Part shown: positions 45,106 to 56,160 of the stretch, in pieces
How positions within the stretch are numbered: the first letter of the stretch is position 1
Layout of the letters: the number at the start of each line of letters is the position of its first letter
NCBI GenBank assembly: GCA_947652605.1
Contig: OX393577.1
Coordinates: 60,598,108-60,662,107 of the forward strand
Origin: Elmis aenea
Taxonomy: Eukaryota > Arthropoda > Insecta > Coleoptera > Elmidae
Length of the DNA stretch: 64,000 nt
Direction of reading: 5' to 3'
Made by a program: the position numbers and the translations under genes
Notes under the pieces: model-generated
Seen by the model: the letters and a program-made list of their open reading frames with translations, nothing else
Told to the model about the DNA's origin: nothing
The model's database searches: none

Positions 45106-46620
45106 ATACAGGGTGTCCCAGATTACATTCCCAGCATGGGGATTTCGCTTATTATAAGAGATACAGGTTTGTTTAAATTAGATGAATTATTCCTTGGTAT
45201 GAGAGGAACCACAATCAATTTTTAAAAGTACAAAATTTCTCGTGCTTCTGATGTTATAGCAAAAAATATGAAAATGTCGTATTTCTTTTTTCTCTCATAA
45301 CTTTTTTGTCTTAATTATTAGAACAATTTTATTTGTACTTTCTTGAGGTACTTTTTAATGCAGAATGTAACTGTTATTTTAGATTATTTTTAACACCTAC
45401 CATTTTCGAGATACTACCCCTAACTTCATTTTTTCTTATGGGCCGTGAAGTTGGCTATGAAATAGTTGAATGTGCTTTTTATTTTTCTTTAAAATGAGAT
45501 ATTACTTGCTACATTTATTTTTATAAATAAGCCACAAAATGAAGAAAAATCGTATTTTACCCATCACTTATCAAGCTATCTATGAAAATAAAAACAATAT
45601 ACAACTAATTAAATGTCAAATGAGTTACCATTTGTCTGTGGTATCATTTATTAGAATTGTTTAGGATTGTTGTGTAATTCAATAGTCTTTTTAGCAAATT
45701 TGTTATCATATAATTATGGGCACATTTACAACTAATTAAAAATTTTATATGTTGAATTGCTACATTATTTGCAAAAGAAACTGTGTAAAAGAAATAATTC
45801 TAATTAATTATTGATTTGTTTTGGATTTTTGGTTGGTTAGTCGAAAAAACCATATTCTTTTAAATTTATTTCCAAATTTTTGTAATTACGCATCCTTCGT
45901 TGCCTTTTCTCGGGATATAGCTCTAAGTATATTCGCTCAGCTTCTACACAGTTTTTATGACATAGAATGTAGCATCTCAACAAGTCAAATTTTTCGTTTT
46001 TTTTTAAATGTAGCATCATTATAACAATTACCACAAAGACTATCGAATTACAAAACAATACTAAACAATTCTAATAAATGATACCGCAGACAACTGGTAA
46101 CTGTCACTTGACATTTAATTAGCTGCTTTTTGTTTTTATTTTCATAGATAGCTTGATAAGTGATGGGTAAAATACGATTTTTCTTCATTTTGTGACTTGT
46201 TTCAAAAATAGATGTAGCAAGTAATATCTCATTAAGAATTAGAAAAAAAAGCACATTTAACTATCCCATAACCAACTTCACGGCCCATAAGAAAAAATGA
46301 AGTTAGGGATAATATCTCAAAAATGGTAGGTGTTAAAAATAATCTAAAATAACAGTTACATTCTGCATTAAAAAGTACCTTACGAAAGTACAAATAAAAT
46401 TGTTCTAATAATTAAGACAAAAAAGTTATGAGAGAAAAAAGAAATACGACATTTTCATATTTTTTGCTATAACATCTGAAGCACGAGAAATTTTGTACTT
46501 TTAAAAATTGATTGTGGCTCCTCTCATACCAAGGAATAATTCATCTAATTTAAACAAACCTGTATCTCTTATAATAAGCGAGATCCCCATGCTGGAAATG
46601 TAATCTGGGACATCCTGTAT
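45106..46620 (-). mobile_element. 1.51-kb foldback carrying an HTH frame (copy 2)
   Basis: The ends are atacagggtgtcccagat (45106) and the complement of acaggatgtcccagat at 46620. Inner boxes lie at 45135-45151 (catggggatttcgctta) and 46575-46591 (complement). Arms pair over some 600-700 bp. The HTH frame is on the minus strand, so this copy is inserted opposite to copy 1 at 23877-25385. Total length (1515 against 1509 bp) and the position where the shorter arm stops (just after the tgtgta word) are the same in both. Confidence 0.9.
45837..46019 (-). pseudogene. HTH (DUF4817-like) transposon protein fragment, 60 codons
   Basis: The frame reads MMLHLKKNEKFDLLRCYILC, HKNCVEAERIYLELYPEKRQ and RRMRNYKNLEINLKEYGFFD before a stop. 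It is the uninterrupted form of the frame in copy 1. The residue spacing fits a helix-turn-helix DNA-binding domain as in DUF4817 and Tc1/mariner N-termini, including the final L-K-E-Y-G-x-F. It ends exactly where a catalytic domain would start, so it may be a remnant or, less likely, a small stand-alone DNA-binding protein. The conservation of YLELYPE-RRQ between two decayed copies is notable but could reflect recent common origin. There is no promoter evidence. Confidence 0.62.
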
Positions 46621-46714
46621 AGTCTGCTGCATGTGTTTGAATACGTTGTGCAGTAAAGCCAAAATTTTAGATGTGTGTGAAATCAATGGGAAAATATTCA
46701 ATTTCTCATCAATA

Positions 46715-47565
46715 TTTAAAAATTCTGAGACGGAGGCAAAGAAAAAGGGGCTTTAAATAAATCAGGAATAAACAAAATATATGGAAATAAAAAAGAAACA
46801 TACAGAAGGAGAAAACAGAGAAGTAATAGGTAGTAGGAAATTATACGTTCGAAAAAGTAGAACATTTTAAATATCTGGGAACAGTAATTCATCGCCAGAA
46901 CCACAAGAGGGAAGAAATGAAACAACAAATACAAGCGAGATATAAAGCATATTTTAACCATAAAACTTACATGAAAAATAAGAAAATCAGTAATAACACA
47001 AAAATGCGAATCTACAAAACAGCGATACGACCTTTGGTGCGGAGCAGAGACGATGTGTATGACAAGGAAGGAAGAAGAAAATTTTAAATTTTTTGAAAGA
47101 CAAATATTGAGAAAAATTTATGTGGTGAGAAAAATAGAGGAGGAATGCATAAGGTTAACAAAAAACAAAATTAAAACATTACTAAAAGTGGAAGTTATCG
47201 TTAAAGTAATAAAAGCTGCAAGAATTCGATGGCATGGACATATATAGGCAGAAGAGAGGGATAGTCTATAATACTAAAAACGATCTCAAAATGAAAACCA
47301 CAAAGGACAAGATCGAGAGGAAGACCAAACATACGCTGGGAATACCAAGCGATAGCTGATATAGGAAAAATAGGAACAGCAGGATGGAGAAAGAATATGC
47401 TTGATAGGAAAACATGGAAGCAAGTCGTACAAGATGCAAAGACCTACAACAACCTATAGGAACTGAAAGAACAGAAATAGTGGGGTGACTATCCGAAAAA
47501 TAATAGTTAGTAGGGCTCCAACAAGCGGCTACTATGCACATCCTTTTATAATAATAATATTTAAA
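46715..47565 (+). pseudogene. non-LTR retrotransposon 3' fragment (endonuclease-RT type)
   Basis: Across frames the sequence reads EAKKKGL-INQE-TKYM near 46730-46790, then NYTFEKVEHFKYLGTVI, NNTKMRIYKTAIRPLV, then MCMTRKEEENFKFFERQILR and KIYVVRKIEEE, then IKAARIRWHGHI near 47212-47247, and finally WRKNMLDRKTWKQVVQDAKT. The order F-K-Y-L-G, Y-K-T-x-I-R-P, F-E-R-x-I-L-R-K-I-Y and R-I-R-W-H-G-H is that of the C-terminal part of insect 'endonuclease-reverse transcriptase' proteins. Frameshifts and stops lie near 46750, 46840, 47035 and 47250. The 3' region ends in a taataataat tail near 47550-47560. Catalytic motifs are not included. Confidence 0.8.
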
Positions 47566-49337
47566 ACTTCTAGCAATAGGTACTTGCATGTGTTAAACAT
47601 TTGCATCTTGTTAATATCAATGATAAATGCTAAATATTTATAGTAAACCATTTAATGCATTATCTAATTTCATAATTAAAATTAAATGCGGTTTACCACT
47701 GCAAATGTATCGTCTCAGCTGTACTGAAAATTGTAAATAAGCCAATATTCGCTAGAAAATGGATTATTTTTACATACGTTGCCAGAGATTTATTCGTATC
47801 CTTTGCAAATATGCTACATTTAATTTTTTAGAGAAATACCCTATACATTTTAATATTTATAATATCACAGATAATTTCGATGTAGATAGATTGCTTACAA
47901 AGATAAGATAAGTAGAATAAACTATCACTTCCTACCAACCATAAACCGATTATGTCTCAACGTTATAGCATATATCCTTAATTAATTCTTTCATCTTTTT
48001 TTTTAAATAAAAACAAATGAAGCACAATTTGGAACAAATCTGTCAATATTTAATTTTTTATCAATTCTATAGCAAAAATTATTTGTACCAAGGTATATTA
48101 GTAGGTAGGATCCTCCCTAATAATTTTTGTAAACGTATGTATATGGGTTACCCTCTAATTTACTTCTACCTATAGAAAAACCGTGCCTGTTAAATTTCAG
48201 GTCATTTGAGCAATGTTTAGAGGTTGCTAAAATGGTTTAAAAATTTTCCATTGTCATGTATGTATATGCGTTAAGCCTGCGCACACAAAAAAAGAGCGCA
48301 GAAACATTTACTTACTGTTTTTCGTTGATTATTACAATCTGTTGACAACATAAGACATTTTCCACTAAAAAATTTGGTTGATTTACAAATTCAACCCTAC
48401 TGTAAGGCTCTCAAAATTGTCTTTTTAAACAAAATATAAAACAAAACTGGAAAGTGACAAACATTTAAAACAAAATTATTAAGGACCACCCTATATACAT
48501 AGGTACTTAAAACGTGTTTTTTTTTTTAATATTTCAAAAATGTTACCATTTTAATGAAGCGTTATTCGTATCACGCAAAGAAAAATAGATATTAAATAGA
48601 ATCAGGATAATTCATTTCTGTATTATTGCTAAGTTTAGGTAATACAGACGAAACGCAAAAATTATTTAATAAATACTTGCATTCATAGAAATGTATTTAG
48701 AAATAACGGAAAACAACAAAAAGATAAATAAAATTTATGTTAGCTATGCAATTAGCAACATGACTTTACGTAATGTTTAACGACTTTCCAAAGTCGTTTT
48801 TGTCTCGTAAACGACACAAAATTAACATAACAATAAAATTTCATTACGTAAATTAACTACAATTACTAATTACTAATTTACTTGGTAAAAATACAATCTC
48901 TTTTTAATTTAGATCATAGGTTGCTGGCCAATTTCAAGGTGTCCCCTTAAAATGTCTGTTTATATTCAAATCCCATGTAGGCCTAGGCACTGATAATATC
49001 AAATGAACGACTGTATAACATTTACCATTTCATAATTGTCATGTAACAATTGTAAACGTTAAGAAAACCCAGAAGATCTTTGTTTTTGTTTTTAGGGTGC
49101 ATTATACTACCATAACAAATTATTTCACGAAATTTAACATTTCAACATTGTTGCACTGCCGTATTAACAATAAAATTCTCTTTGAAATGATGCTCCGCAT
49201 GACCTATGGTGCCATTTGAAAAAACTAAAGTTGGCGAACAACAGAAAAAAAAAGAATAAATATATGTCGCAGTTGTGCTAAGGGATGTTAAATTGTTTAT
49301 AATATAAGCCTACCAATTTTCATAAAGTTTGTTCCAG
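47566..49337. other. 1.8 kb AT-rich DNA with one isolated foldback end
   Basis: An isolated worn end, ggaccaccctatata, is at 48483-48497 without a partner. Otherwise nothing is recognised; no frames of note. Confidence 0.4.
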
Positions 49338-49425
49338 CAAGGCTATGAACGATCCAATGTATTGTCTGGATTCTGCGCAGTATCGATATCGCATTCCAGC
49401 ACATACTCTGATAGTTCACCGGACG
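49338..49425 (+). CDS. candidate internal exon of an unknown host gene
   Basis: A 3' splice site, agtttgttccag, ends at 49337, and a consensus donor, ggacg|gtaagt, starts at 49426. The 88-bp segment between them is fully open in one frame: QGYERSNVLSGFCAVSISHS followed by STYSDSSPDG. It has balanced base composition and CpGs (cgatatcgc) in a strongly AT-rich neighbourhood, and serine-rich, low-bias amino acid content. Its length mod 3 is 1, so the next exon would change phase. No neighbouring exon is recognisable and no family match comes to mind. It may belong to a large gene with very long introns whose other exons are outside the window. Confidence 0.4.
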
Positions 49426-49767
49426 GTAAGTTGGCTGTTCCATCTGTTACAAAATTAAAACATGACGTAGTCAGTGTACGGTCAAAACAGTACGTGAACG
49501 AAGGCATGTACTAGCGCTTGGATTTTTACACGCTTGCGCTGTTCATAACTAACGTAAGCTCTGGTAGTTATGCATCGCCCTCCCAATCCCATTTAGTACC
49601 GGATTCTTAAGGTGTTTACCCTTGCGATGCGCACATCTCTATGAACCCAATAGACACAAATGTCATTTACAGTTAGGCCAGTCGTAAAAGCGTTCCAACA
49701 ACGACTAACACTGGCCAATATATTTATTAGTACATAGCTCACGCATGCGAATAAACCAGTTCATGTA

Positions 49768-49872
49768 CTTATTCATGAATTGGTTTTAAATCGCTTGTTG
49801 AAACAAACCTATTATTATCCTCTTATTCATGAATTGGTTTTAAATCGCTTCTTAAAACAAACCTATTATCCT
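49768..49872. repeat. direct tandem duplication, about 54-bp unit
   Basis: The unit starting cttattcatgaattggttt at 49768 is repeated from 49822 with one 3-bp deletion (tat) and two substitutions. The high similarity implies a recent local duplication. Confidence 0.85.
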
Positions 49873-50754
49873 AAGTTAAATTGTTTGGTACTAACAGGAA
49901 AGAGAATACCAAACTGTGACACCCGGTATACATACAATACTTAAATTTTTTTAAATGCCCTATAAAAAAAATTATATTGATTTCATTGATAAATGAGTTT
50001 TTATATGTAGTGTTGGTAGTTTTTAAATCTTTTCAGTTTTAAGTTTTATAGTTTTCTTACAAAGTTGGCTCTGGTTAATTTTTTAAATGGAGCCGAATTT
50101 ATTTTGTTATTCTGCACAACTTTGCTTTGTTAAGCAAGTCTCTTACTCTTATAATAACAAAGTTACCCATGTAACGCAGTAGGAAATTGTCGCCCTGTAA
50201 AAATGTTTAAATAAATATTACTTTTACTTATTTTATTACCACGAAGACACTTATACAAAAAAAAACTATGGCAATTAAAAAACTGTGGATTTTTTTTGAT
50301 TAGTTTTTGTTTTTTACTTATTTATTATTCACATGCAGCTGTCCTATTAACAATTATCAGTAGTAATATAACAAGTGCATTGAAAATTATCGATAATTTT
50401 TGGTAAATATGCCCGAATGCAGGTTGAGCTGAAACTTGCATGAGTGAAGATTTGTCAAAAATTATAGATTATTTGCAATGCACCAGTTATATTTTGTCAG
50501 AAAATTTCCTTCACCTAACCTATCTGTCAAATTAAAATGTTGTTTAATTTAGATAAATTAAAGTATACCTACTACTTACTGCGATTGTTATTATTAATAG
50601 ATCATTTATAACTAATTTTTAATTCAAGAATTACATTTTAATAAAAATTAATGAACCAAATAGTATTTAGGTACATACATAATCTGTTATGTCAAATTTT
50701 ACAAGTACTGTCAGAGTGGTGTGTCAGGGGTGTGGTTTAATCTATATTAAAGTA
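49873..50754. other. 0.9 kb unassigned with foldback and repeat fragments
   Basis: A right end, gacacccggtatac, lies at 49919-49932 and another, gtcgccctgta, at about 50189-50199 preceded by aataacaaagttacccat, which also occurs near 40338. A short piece at about 50505-50535 (aaaatttccttcacc) matches the inverted end of the CCAAT repeat. No genes. Confidence 0.4.
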
Positions 50755-51125
50755 ACGTTATTGGTCGCCGACATCTGTCAAAAAATTATCAAGACCAAAA
50801 TACCTTATTCCCTTTCCAAATTTATATTTTCGACCAATCACAAACTCAGATTTCTTAGAAACGACCAATAAACGCATGAAAATCTATTAATTGCGAAAAG
50901 GATATTATTATTATAATCAGTGTGTGATTATGTTTATTGGTCGCCTCTAGGAAATCTGAGTTTGTTATTGGTCGAAAACGCAAATTTGACAGGAGGATCA
51001 ATGTCTGACAGGGGAATGTAAAATTATTACCGTGTAATAATGCTCCTATTGGTAGTCTCTAAAAGATTTAAGATTAGTGATTGGTTGAAAACGCAAATTT
51101 GACAGGTGAAGGGAATTTTCACTGA
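50755..51125. repeat. CCAAT-dense dispersed repeat, copy B
   Basis: This is the second copy of the repeat at 38869-39312 in the same orientation, with most runs identical (cagatttcttagaaacgacc, gggaatgtaaaattattacc). It lacks the internal duplication of copy A. It includes attggtcg at about 50760, 50936 and 50967, plus the inverted form near 50832 and 50863. Confidence 0.8.
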
Positions 51126-52277
51126 CATTGATGACAGTACAATAATTAATAAGTAAGTAATTAATGTACTGGTAAAGGGACGATCGTCTCGAAATTAATA
51201 TAGATTTTCTTCAAAAAATTATTCTTTTCCTAAATAATGCGAGTGAAATTTTAATTAACCTGAAATATGTTCTTAAACGTTATTCACTGGTAATTATCTA
51301 TTTTTATTTGCAACTTGTTTGGTTGTTTATTTTTATCTCGAGCTAAATTAATTTAATACACAAGCTAATTTTGTTATCCCTGGTTTACATCTGTCAATGA
51401 TTCATTTAGTTGTTTATTAATTTTAAAATATCAAGAGATCACAATCGAACTTTCAAGGCTGCCTTTGTACTGACAAATTATCGTTCTACGTCTAAATCAC
51501 ATGTAAAGCAACAAATTAAATGCCAACAGGTGATTATAGAACCGTAGGAGATTCTCAACCGCATATTGTTTTAAGTTTTATAGCAGTACTTTCTTAACTC
51601 TAGATCTGCATTCCTTCTGAAGAAGTTCCATCAAAAGCAATGACTTGAAAGTTGGCTCTACAAAAAGCACGATCGGAATTGGAATCCAAGCAATGCGCTC
51701 TCGTCTCACAATTGTCGGTGATTGGAGTTAGACTTTCATGCTAAGGTCTACATCTTTAGAATCGCGATGTTTGCTCTGGAGTTCGCTATTATATCCGCCC
51801 GTTTTTTGTTCGTTTATTATTCAGTTGATTATTTCATCGCAATATTATTTTTATTGGTTTTATTGTAGCACGATGTTTTTAAAGCTTTTAGAATGTTTGC
51901 TTTCGATTTATCTTATAATGTTGAATACGTAATATTGGAGCAAATTTTACCAACTAGGATTTAAGCCAAGGTTAGCCAGTTACGAACTTGAATCAGCATT
52001 TATTTCAATACAATTAGCTTGCAATTATACTTTGACCACACAGATGGAAAATAAACATGTTCCATGGCGTCAAACTATTTCCGTTTCATTCTGTAACTCG
52101 GTTATTTTCATAAATACACAGCGAAAGGGGTCGAATGCATATTCATTTACATTATTTAAAAATTTTGGTAATAGTAATTACAATAACAATGGGTAGAATA
52201 TCTAAAAAAGTTTTGATTCCACTAACGAACGTTGCAAAAAATTCAGTGCCGGGCAAAGTATGGAAACAGGCAAATAT
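51126..52277. other. 1.15 kb unassigned
   Basis: Part of it, about 51590-51760, is less AT-rich and contains no transposon ends; no splice-bounded exon could be defined. Frames at 51738-51932 and 52135-52338 show no domain, and the latter runs into the TIR of the next element. Confidence 0.35.
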
Positions 52278-52796
52278 ATACCGGGTGATTCAGTTTGACT
52301 GTCGCACCCCTATAACTTTTTACTTAACTTATTATTGAAAATAACAAATTCTCTATTAAATGATGTGCATTTGTTATCTCTGCGATGACGTATGTCAAAT
52401 CCGCGATAGGCAACTGTTTTTTTTTTTTTTTAAATTACATAGTACCTATACCTTTTTTCTGTTGATTCGGATAGAGAATTTAATTCTGAATCCAACCATG
52501 TATTAAAAAAGTATGCATAAGTAAATAAGAAATTTTTCGAGAAAAATCAGTTCATAGTTTATTCAAATTATAGCAAACAGTCTATTTACCATAACATGTA
52601 TAGGTACTATGTTATTTAAAAAGAAAAAAATACAGTTGCCTATCGCAGATTTGACATACGTCATCGTAGAGATAAACAAATGCACATCATATAATAAATA
52701 ATTTGTCGCCGTTTCAAAAATATAAAGTTTGTTGGGGTTATTTTCAATAATTAAAAAGTTATAGAGGTGCGACAGTCAAACTGAATCACCCGGTAT
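52278..52796. mobile_element. 519-bp foldback, ATACCGGGTGATTC ends
   Basis: The left end ataccgggtgattcagtt is mirrored by aactgaatcacccggtat at 52796. Arms continue through tgactgtcgcacc, gatgtgcatttgttatctc, gatgacgtatgtcaaat and gcgataggcaactg with complements opposite. The central 200 bp is AT-rich. The open frames at each end share the residues YRVIQFDCRT because they read the same TIR in mirror positions. Confidence 0.88.
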
Positions 52797-52820
52797 ACAT
52801 TTTTTAATGGTAAGCTTAAA

Positions 52821-53165
52821 TTAGGGCAAAGTTGTATATTCAGGTGCTTAATAATTTGACGCAAACAGAACTCGTCTAGCTTTTTTAGTTTTTGAGATAT
52901 TGGGGAAATAGTAAAAAAGTGGATTTTGCAAGGAATCAGAATTCCCAATTATATTTTCCATCCGACGTTTCGCTTTTTTTAAACCATCATCAGGTAATTT
53001 TTTTCTTATGGACGCTATATCTGATTTTTAACGCCAATTTGTAGAACATTTTATTCTGAATTCGCCATTGTATAAGACTTGGCACATTATTAAAACAATT
53101 GTTGTTAAAAATGGCAAACACAAATATTTTATTTTGAAAAATTCCTAATCGGCATTGTAAATAAT
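52821..53165. mobile_element. partial foldback with GAAACGTCG motif, copy B
   Basis: It matches the left half of the 36471-37100 element in the same orientation from gttgtatattcaggtgct through ttgacgcaaacagaac, tttcgcttttttt, aaaccatcatcagg and ttcttatggacgctatatct. It continues past where copy A turns around (ttgttgttaaaaatggcaaa, aaaattcctaa). On the minus strand it contains cctgatgatggtttaaa and agcgaaacgtcgg. Confidence 0.7.
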
Positions 53166-53249
53166 TGTTTTTGCCCCTTTATTTTTGGAAGCAAGTAATT
53201 AAACCGATATGAAATTACTATTAACGGGATTTAATTAAATATTTAAAAA

Positions 53250-53669
53250 ATGAAAATACGTAGGTATAATAGGCCAGTTACCAAAATTTATTGTAGTGGT
53301 TTTCTAAATATTTGCCTGTTTGCATACTTTTGCCCCGCACTGTATATGCTTATACAAAGAAAAATTATCAGTCGATTTAGTCATGTAAAATCATCAAAAA
53401 TGTCTGCATTTCATTTCAAAATTAATATTCCGACAATATTACTCTGTGACTATTTAATATTTGTAAGCATAAAAATTGACGTAGGTATAGGTATTCATTT
53501 AAACACAAATAAACCCGCGAATAAAATAAAACAAATCCTAATAAATATATTATTACCCAAATTGGACTGTTACATACTAGACACATTATATTTAAGCTTC
53601 GCTAACCCGTGCCCAAATTTAAACACTGAGAAAACTTCACCGAAACATCGCAAAGCGAGGAGATCTTAA
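53250..53669 (+). CDS. unexplained 139-codon open frame
   Basis: This is the longest open frame not accounted for by a transposon except the Jockey C-terminus. It starts with ATG in an A-rich context (aaaaaatga) with an in-frame stop just upstream, so the start is well defined. The product would have two hydrophobic stretches (about residues 16-35, GFLNICLFAYFCPALYMLIQ, and about 57-77) and a basic tail (KTSPKHRKARRS). Base composition is as AT-rich as the surroundings and the amino acids are biased to I, K, L and N, so chance is a serious possibility in a 64-kb AT-rich window. No family is recognised and no splice or promoter signals were seen. Confidence 0.2.
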   Translation: MKIRRYNRPVTKIYCSGFLNICLFAYFCPALYMLIQRKIISRFSHVKSSKMSAFHFKINIPTILLCDYLIFVSIKIDVGIGIHLNTNKPANKIKQILINILLPKLDCYILDTLYLSFANPCPNLNTEKTSPKHRKARRS

Positions 53670-54574
53670 TGATACGGCAAACGACGAACCCGGTCAATAA
53701 TTATGTTTCACTATTGGGAAACAAAAATGTGTAATTTACATCGATTGTAGGTGTAATTGAATAACATAATGGTAGGTTTATTTATTAAAGTATATACGGA
53801 TATATTACAAACAGATTTCAACATAACACATCAGTTTAATGTAAGGGGGCAAATTATTTAGTAGGTAATTTAGTTATGTTCCTAACCTGCAATAACAAAA
53901 GTGTAGTTCCTATTTTGTTCTGGCAAGTTTATATGGGGTTTATATGTCGTTAAAAATTGGAATGGAAAAAGTGTTAGGTACAAGCTTTTTACAAAAGAGT
54001 GTAATGGAATTTAACTATAACTTTATTATTTTAAGAGGAAACCCCTGTAACTATAAACCTTCAATTTTTATAAATCGTGCAAAATTCTCGATCAAATGAC
54101 GTTCAACTGTTTTTTTCTACGGTGAAATATGTCAGACTGGCGATAGTCAACTTTTTTTTTTAAATAACTTGTCTAATTGTGTTTAATTATTTTTCGACAT
54201 AAAATCATTATACTGTGAAAAAAAATTGCTGCTTAACTAAAATTGCAGTTTATCAGGCTCACAAATTTTAATAGATTACCCAGGATCCTGGTTTTGTTGA
54301 TATAATACGTCCTTTTTGCAGTCCTGATTTGCCCTCTAGAACTTCTTAAACCTCAAAAAATCTTAGAGGAGGGCGATTTAAATCAAACGAAGAAGTCAAA
54401 ACCGCTGTTGAGGGATATTTTACAGGCCTGTCAAACTTTTTTTACAAGAAAATATTTTTGGAAAAACTCTAATAAAAAGTGTTCAGCTGTAGAAGGCAGT
54501 TACGTTAAAAGGTAAAATTTTGATCTAGTATTTTTCTATAGCTAAGTCGGAATATCTTGCCCTTATAAGAAAAC
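53670..54574. other. 0.9 kb without genes
   Basis: It includes a 19-bp word, acggcaaacgacgaacccg, at 53674-53692 that recurs at 57575 with one change. Around 54085-54160 the phrase gttcaactgttttttt and gcgatagtcaac resemble the arms of the 52278 foldback. Otherwise AT-rich. Confidence 0.35.
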
Positions 54575-54799
54575 TAGGGGAGACCAGGGATGAAAGTAAC
54601 ACGGGTAGATTGTAACAGTGCAATGTTCATTTACATCCACCTCCCTACCTACATTGCTAGTTTTCTTCTGTCATAGAGGTTAAGTTTTTGCCAGCTAGAG
54701 TCACTATTTCCGCCTAAAAGTTAATACGTTGTGTCACCGGTCGAGTGACTTTTAGGAGATCTCTTAAAGAGGAACAAAAAAGTACCTAGATTACTACCT

Positions 54800-56160
54800 A
54801 TAGGTAGTAGTAGTAGTCTTTATTTGTTCTGAAAAATCCAAAAAGGCATAGAACATGTCACAATAATGATAATAATAATAATACACATATATACGAATAT
54901 ATACACAACACAAAATTATATTTACTTAAAAGAGTTTTTAAAGTAAGCGTCATTAAGGTATTCACTAACTCCATAGTAAGCTTTAGAGATTAGGACATTT
55001 CTTAATATTTTCTTCAAGTCAGGGGTGGGTAGATTTTTTATACTCTCAGGTGATGTATTAAATTTGTTATATATTGCAATAATTATAGAGGCAACATTTT
55101 TTTGAAGATAAGTATATTTGAAGCAATCGGGCTTAAGATTTTTTTTATGTCGGGTATTGACTGTATGGTTTCTTATATTCACTTCGAACAGATCAAAATT
55201 ATTTCTTACGAAAAGGATAGCTTCGAAAATTAATAGGCCGTAAAAAGTTAATATTTGTTTGTCACGAAAAGTATCTTTGCAGTGATCTGTGATCTCGATA
55301 GTTTAGACCAAAAATAGTTCTTATACAACGCTTTTGTATAATAAATAGGCGTTCCGAGTCACTAGCGTAACCCCAAAAAATTATAGCATAGCGTAACCTA
55401 GATTCAACATACGCATAATATGCAATTTTGGCCGCGTTTGTACTGACCAATTTTTTTCGGTTTTTTAGTGCGAAAGGATACCGTGACAGGCTTTGTGACA
55501 GGCGTTCGATGTGGTATGACCAGTCCAGTCTAGAGTCAATACCTAAACCAAGAAATGATATTTTATTAACAACATTTATAGTTGTGGAATTGTTTTTAAG
55601 TTTTAAGTCGGAGGTTAATTTGTTTTGTGAAAATTTTATTACTTGAGTTTTATTGACATTTAACGTTAGATTGTTTAATGTGAACCAATGTTGGAGTTGG
55701 CCTAAGCAGTCAAAGAGTTTTTGTTCGGAATTTTTGGAATCCGAGTCACTAATAATAGCAGATGTGTCATCGGCAAATTGTATAAGGGAAGTTGTGGCAA
55801 AATCTGGAAGATCATTAGTGTACAGTATGTATAACAGAGGGCCTAAAATTGATCCTTGCGGGACTCCTTTTTTGATTTTATTTTGTTGGATTTTAGAAAT
55901 CTACCTGACGAGTCTTTTCCGGCAACATATTGGTTTCTTTCCGAAAGATAAGATTTTATAAGGTTATGGGCGGTTCCTCGTATACCATAGTGTTCTAATT
56001 TCGTTAGCAGTATCTCGTGGTCAACACTATCGAAAGCTTTTGAGAGATCCACACACATGACCATAGTGTGTTCGTCTTTGTTGAGGGATTGAAGTACATT
56101 TCGGATTGCCATATAAATAGCGCGGGTAGTTGTTTTGCCTTTTCTAAATTTTGTTAGCTA
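54800..56160 (-). pseudogene. CR1/Jockey-group non-LTR retrotransposon, 5'-truncated
   Basis: On the minus strand the RT runs from about 56112 to 54922. Motif A reads MCVDLSKAFDSVDHEILLTK (about 56056-55997), then YGIRGTAHNLIKSYLSERNQ. After one frameshift in an A-run, motif B reads GVPQGSILGPLLYILYTNDL and the catalytic box LIQFADDTSAI lies at about 55757-55789. Then comes WFTLNNLTLNVNKTQVIKF, the thumb (DSRLDWSYHIERLSQSLSRY), SRLRYAIIFWGYAS and RCIRTIFGL. A second frameshift near 55268 precedes the C-terminal domain (LKKILRNVLISKAYYGVSEY). The 3' end is followed by a ctactactac tail (54803-54820 on the plus strand, tagtagtagtagtc), a microsatellite tail common in such elements. Only about two disabling shifts are present, so the copy is moderately young. 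Exact clade uncertain. Confidence 0.88.

Noticed and set aside
55653..55961. 102-codon plus-strand frame
   Set aside because: It is antisense to the reverse transcriptase of the minus-strand non-LTR element, whose FADD and PQGS motifs are clear.
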